From Nipponacmea schrenckii (Eukaryota > Mollusca > Gastropoda > Lottiidae): DNA of 64,000 nucleotides. A model generated the notes under the pieces. The model had not been told where the DNA came from, ran no database searches, and was given only the letters and a program-made list of their open reading frames with translations. Position numbers and translations under genes: made by a program. Location: assembly GCA_030562195.1 (NCBI GenBank), contig CM060199.1:11242338-11306337 (forward strand). Direction: 5' to 3'. Of this stretch, positions 60,842 through 64,000 are shown in pieces (positions within the stretch are counted from its first letter, which is position 1; each line of letters starts with the position of its first letter).

Positions 60842-61528
60842 TTATTTTTTGTACAAATCTAAGGGATCATAAATGGGTCCCAGGAAGGGATTGAAAAGTG
60901 ACATTTGCTGGCCTGGCATTTGTCCTGGTTGTCCAGCTTGTCCTCCTGCCATATTGCCATGGTTAGCCAGTCGTAAGTAATATTGATTCATTAAATATTG
61001 GAAATACCAGTCAGGATAAGCTGAAAGTAGATGCAAAATAAATATTGATAAGAATATGTCGGAAATTCTGAAACACCTGAGAATATAATCATTTTGTAAA
61101 TGAATATACAAATAGAGATTTTTGACAGTTTTTGCTTAAATTTCGGCCTAAACTATTCGAAATATTTGAAAGAGGTCTTTGGAATCATTAATACTATGCA
61201 AGTACAGCTCAATCATTCCTAGAGATGTGATCGATTTAGTTAGTATTGTAACAATAACAAAATTCAAAATGTATCATCGCAATTATCGTGTCAAAGGAAG
61301 CCAAGAAGTGCAAAAGACTTAAATAATTATAACTGCTAATTCATGATCAGTACAAATTCAAATCCTATATAGCAATTTGATATCTATTGGTGACAAGTGG
61401 TGATAATCAAACAAATATCAAGATTAGGACAAGTGAAAATTAGAGAAATTTTTAAACTTACAGGCCTCAGAAATTGTTACAGCCACAATTAAAACTAGAA
61501 GTACAACAAAACATCTGACACTGAACAT
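60842..61528 (-). CDS. Small secreted protein, DWY/QYYLRL family, paralogue 2
   Basis: An 81-aa predicted secreted protein; family not recognised. Exon 1 61528-61462 (67 nt) gives the signal peptide (MFSVRCFVVLLVLIVAVTIS, then EA). The phase-1 intron (GCCT|GTAAGT ... CTACTTTCAG) is in the same place as in the paralogue at 14752-15275. Exon 2 61020-60842 encodes YPDWYFQYLMNQYYLRL, a Gly/Gln/Met/Pro-rich linker (GGQAGQPGQMPGQQM), then FNPFLGPIYDPLDLYKK and the stop. No mature cysteines. An acceptor (TATCTTTTTCAG) about 30 bp before the ATG and a donor near 61880 with a TATA box beyond it indicate a non-coding first exon. Function unknown. Confidence 0.85.
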
Positions 61529-61876
61529 TTTGGTGATGGTCTGAATGAATTAGATAAACTGAAAAAGATATCTTTCTACTATAAATGCACAGTAAATTAG
61601 TCTGAAATCCTGATATATATGTAACTACCATTGTTTTTGTGAATCAGTCCTTTTCCTACATAGTATTATATTCTTATACTTTCTTTTATTTAGGGTATTT
61701 TATTTGCAGTCCCTGTCAACATGTTATCTGAGGATTTGATAAAATACAATAATATCAAGTGAATAATGTCAATTAAAATCTAAAGGCTCCAAAACATGTT
61801 ATTACTTAGTGAAGATGTCCTTAAATGTCAAATTCAATAAAAAATCCAAACAACAGATTAAGTCAACAAAACAACT

Positions 61877-61952
61877 TACCTTAGAATAACTGTTTCTTTG
61901 TAGGAGTTAATACACAAACTGAAGTCTTTTCGAAAATCCAGGGAAATTTATA
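61877..61952 (-). promoter_or_regulatory. TATA box and non-coding first exon of paralogue 2
   Basis: TATAAAT at 61946-61952 (minus strand, in CGGTATAAATTTCC). Transcription would start near 61920, giving a short leader that ends in ATTCTAAG|GTAAGTTG near 61877. This leader would splice to TTTATCTAATTC just upstream of the start codon. Supports a TATA-dependent, probably tissue-restricted gene. Confidence 0.5.
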
Positions 61953-62215
61953 CCGAAAACTGGAATTTTGTTTACTGTTTATAAATTAGTTAATTAATAT
62001 GTTTACATGTTCCTTCAGAAAAATCAACATAGAAACCTGCTTTACATGTCAGGTGTATAGGCTATTTATTAAAATAATCATTTTTTATGTGTTTATTCCA
62101 GGAATTTGACATGTTACATGTAAGACACATCTAGAAAAGCATAATTTATCAACAAATCTCCCTGCCCTCCCCATTCCATTTTTGATATTGATTTGTTTCT
62201 TATTTATTTACTTAA

Positions 62216-62687
62216 AGGGGCACAGGCTTGATTTGTTTCGGACAATCATCCGACAGCCTCAAACACATGAAATCTTTTGTTTAGCTAATCAGACATAGTC
62301 TACAGAGCTTACCTTTGAAATTTGAGCCTTCAAATCCATGGGTATACATATTTATCCGTGTTTGAAAATCATAATGTCTTAAGATATTATGAACGTCCCG
62401 CCATATTGGAAAATCAAAGAGTTATAAATAGACTACTGTGCAGGCCCACACTGATACAACAAAAAGAAAGTACATGTAATAACAATTGTAGATTTTGTCA
62501 ACAGGACACACAATTTTCAGACTGACTGAAGACCAGCCGCGTACAGCACGGAAAAAAAATAAAAAGTGAAATTTTTTAGGTATATTTCAAGGTATTTTGC
62601 GATTTTCTTAGAGCTTTAGTATTTCTGAGGACTGTTTAAATGTAACAAAGGCCCAAAACGACCCCTAAAAATCAAGATTGTGCCCCT
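62216..62687 (+). mobile_element. MITE with TTAA target site, full copy
   Basis: 472 bp. It begins AGGGGCACAGGCTTGAT and ends ATCAAGATTGTGCCCCT. It is flanked by TTAA at 62212-62215 and 62688-62691. Terminal repeats of about 17 bp with a two-base difference. TTAA duplication is typical of piggyBac-type transposition, but the ends do not show the usual CCC start, so the superfamily is left open. A second, truncated copy is at 11694-12009. Confidence 0.82.
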
Positions 62688-62691
62688 TTAA

Positions 62692-63784
62692 CACAACATG
62701 TTGGTTATAATATGGTCCAATACTGAACCTTGAACCTCAAATCTTGAGAAAAATCTATGTATACTTTTGCTTTTATGACAAGATTCTGGCAACCAACAGG
62801 ATTCATAATATCAAACCAGTTTGATATTTTTCGCCGATTGTTTAATCATTTACAAGACAGAGCCTCATCATCCAGATTCATTTTCTTTGGGTATGGGTTT
62901 ATAAAAGGGTATTGATAATCCAGGGTATTGATAATCCAGGAAAGATCACTGCCAAGAAGTTTGGCCAAGACCAGCTGGTAGAAAGAATCCTTAACTGTAA
63001 ACCAAAGTTGTTTTTCATGTAAAATATATAATACGTTGTTTGTTTCTTTTCATTTTCTTTTATAATATGAATAATGATAATTGGTTCAAACTAAGAAACT
63101 CAAACTCAAACAGAAAATCCATAAAATTGTACAAAAAAGATGTTTGTTTTTTATAGGCTTCCAGTTTACAAGTCAACAGTCAAAAGGACAATTATGGGTT
63201 AGATAGTACAATCTTGTCTAACAGCAATCTGTGATTCTTTGCAAATTGATACAGTTTTCCAATAGTTTATGCCCCTACAGATCAATGGCAGCTAACCATA
63301 TTTGAAGTATTAAATTTCTATTTCCATTCCAGGTAAGGAACAAGTACCGGTATGTTGAGATATTTTCTTATAAAACAGTTTAGATTGTTTTCTATGAATG
63401 AGTTATATGATAATCATGTGACCAAATGTTCAGTTTAGTATAATAAATTGGTTGATCATAGTCAACCCAGACATAATTTAACACATATAAGCTTTGAATA
63501 ATAAATGTGAATAGGGTTTGCCAACGACTTGCTGGTAGACAGGATCCTAAAGAACCTTTAGTTTTCATTCTAGTAAAATATACTTATTTATTTTCTATTT
63601 TATCATTAAAGGTGTGTATTGGAGTCTCACCTTAAGGGACAGGCCAAGTTCTAAAGATTATACACACATTTATAGAAATTAATGTGAAACATTGTTGAAG
63701 GCCAAGGGTAAATTAATAATTCAAAATTGAATGAGTAGAGACTAATTTAATTCTGGATACCATTGTAAACTTACAAATTGACAG
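62692..63784. other. Intergenic, nothing recognised
   Basis: No gene seen. A perfect tandem duplication of GGGTATTGATAATCCAGG lies at about 62907-62940. The rest is AT-rich unique-looking sequence. Confidence 0.45.
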
Positions 63785-64000
63785 CTTAAAGTAAGATAGC
63801 TTGCCAGGCAATGTAATATACGCCCACTGGCAGCATTGATTTTGAATAAAATATTTTCAGTAAGGTAACAATTGGTTGACTCAAATATTCAACCTTCCGA
63901 CATATACTTTTTTTCAAGGTATTCTAGTTTCATTAAAAAATGTCAGGAATAGTACCTAATAACAACTCACTAAATATTTTTTGGTATTTTTATGATTTGC
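63785..64000 (-). repeat. Dispersed ~150-bp repeat, copy C (runs off the window)
   Basis: On the minus strand it reads AAATCAATGCTGCCAGTGGG, CGTATATTACATTGCCTGGC and AAGCTATCTTAC, matching the end of copy A at 4270-4318. Upstream parts (TTAATGAAACTAGAA, GGAAGGTTGAATATTTGAGT) match 4160-4230. It is cut by the window border. Confidence 0.6.

Overview
The window is nuclear DNA from an animal, most likely a lophotrochozoan and probably a mollusc. It is AT-rich, its genes are split by short introns with GT..AG borders, its conserved genes are full-length orthologues of animal genes, and it carries TATA-driven small secreted-protein genes, fold-back elements, MITEs, a tRNA-headed SINE and a Ty1/copia fragment. 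The phylum is an inference from overall character, not from a diagnostic marker.

Layout. 1-4812 (+): PHF10 (SWI/SNF PBAF subunit), 5' end outside the window. 5692-11112 (-): TMEM62-type membrane metallophosphoesterase, complete, 14 coding exons (649 aa), convergent with PHF10. 11113-21397: accessory stretch with MITE and repeat copies, two inverted-array fold-back elements, a 78-aa secreted protein gene (14752-15275, +) and a 376-aa acidic Gly/Met/Asp-repeat secreted protein gene (17706-19183, -). 21398-22750 (+): single-domain rhodanese protein (182 aa). 22877-24791 (-): CCDC97 (367 aa). 25189-26959: a fold-back transposon with a perfect 10-bp target duplication. 30039-41638 (-): AREL1-type HECT ubiquitin ligase, 16 coding exons, 766 aa. 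41639-53640: about 12 kb without a recognisable gene. 53653-60214: a repeat-rich patch with a broken retroelement relic, a SINE, six tRNA genes (Val-CAC, Val-TAC, Gly-GCC, Glu-TTC, Asp-GTC, Arg-CCT with intron), a second tRNA-Gly copy and the 3' end of a Ty1/copia element. 60842-61528 (-): an 81-aa paralogue of the 78-aa secreted protein.

The conserved genes are unrelated housekeeping functions (chromatin, membrane phosphoesterase, sulfurtransferase fold, CCDC97, ubiquitin ligation). For the seven genes called complete, the exon chains I read sum to exact multiples of three and end at a stop, which supports the models. The most interesting content is the trio of secreted-protein genes. Each has a signal-peptide exon of 67-76 bp, a phase-1 intron and one exon for the mature protein. 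Two of the three are clear paralogues of a family I do not recognise, and the third is a very acidic repeat protein. They could be extracellular-matrix or shell-matrix effectors, but that is inference.

The 55.4-60.2 kb part looks like two versions of one locus placed in tandem. Segments X and Y occur twice, once with three tRNA genes between them and once with a copia fragment between them. Indel-rich sequence at the join suggests an assembly (haplotype) artefact, so copy number there should not be trusted.
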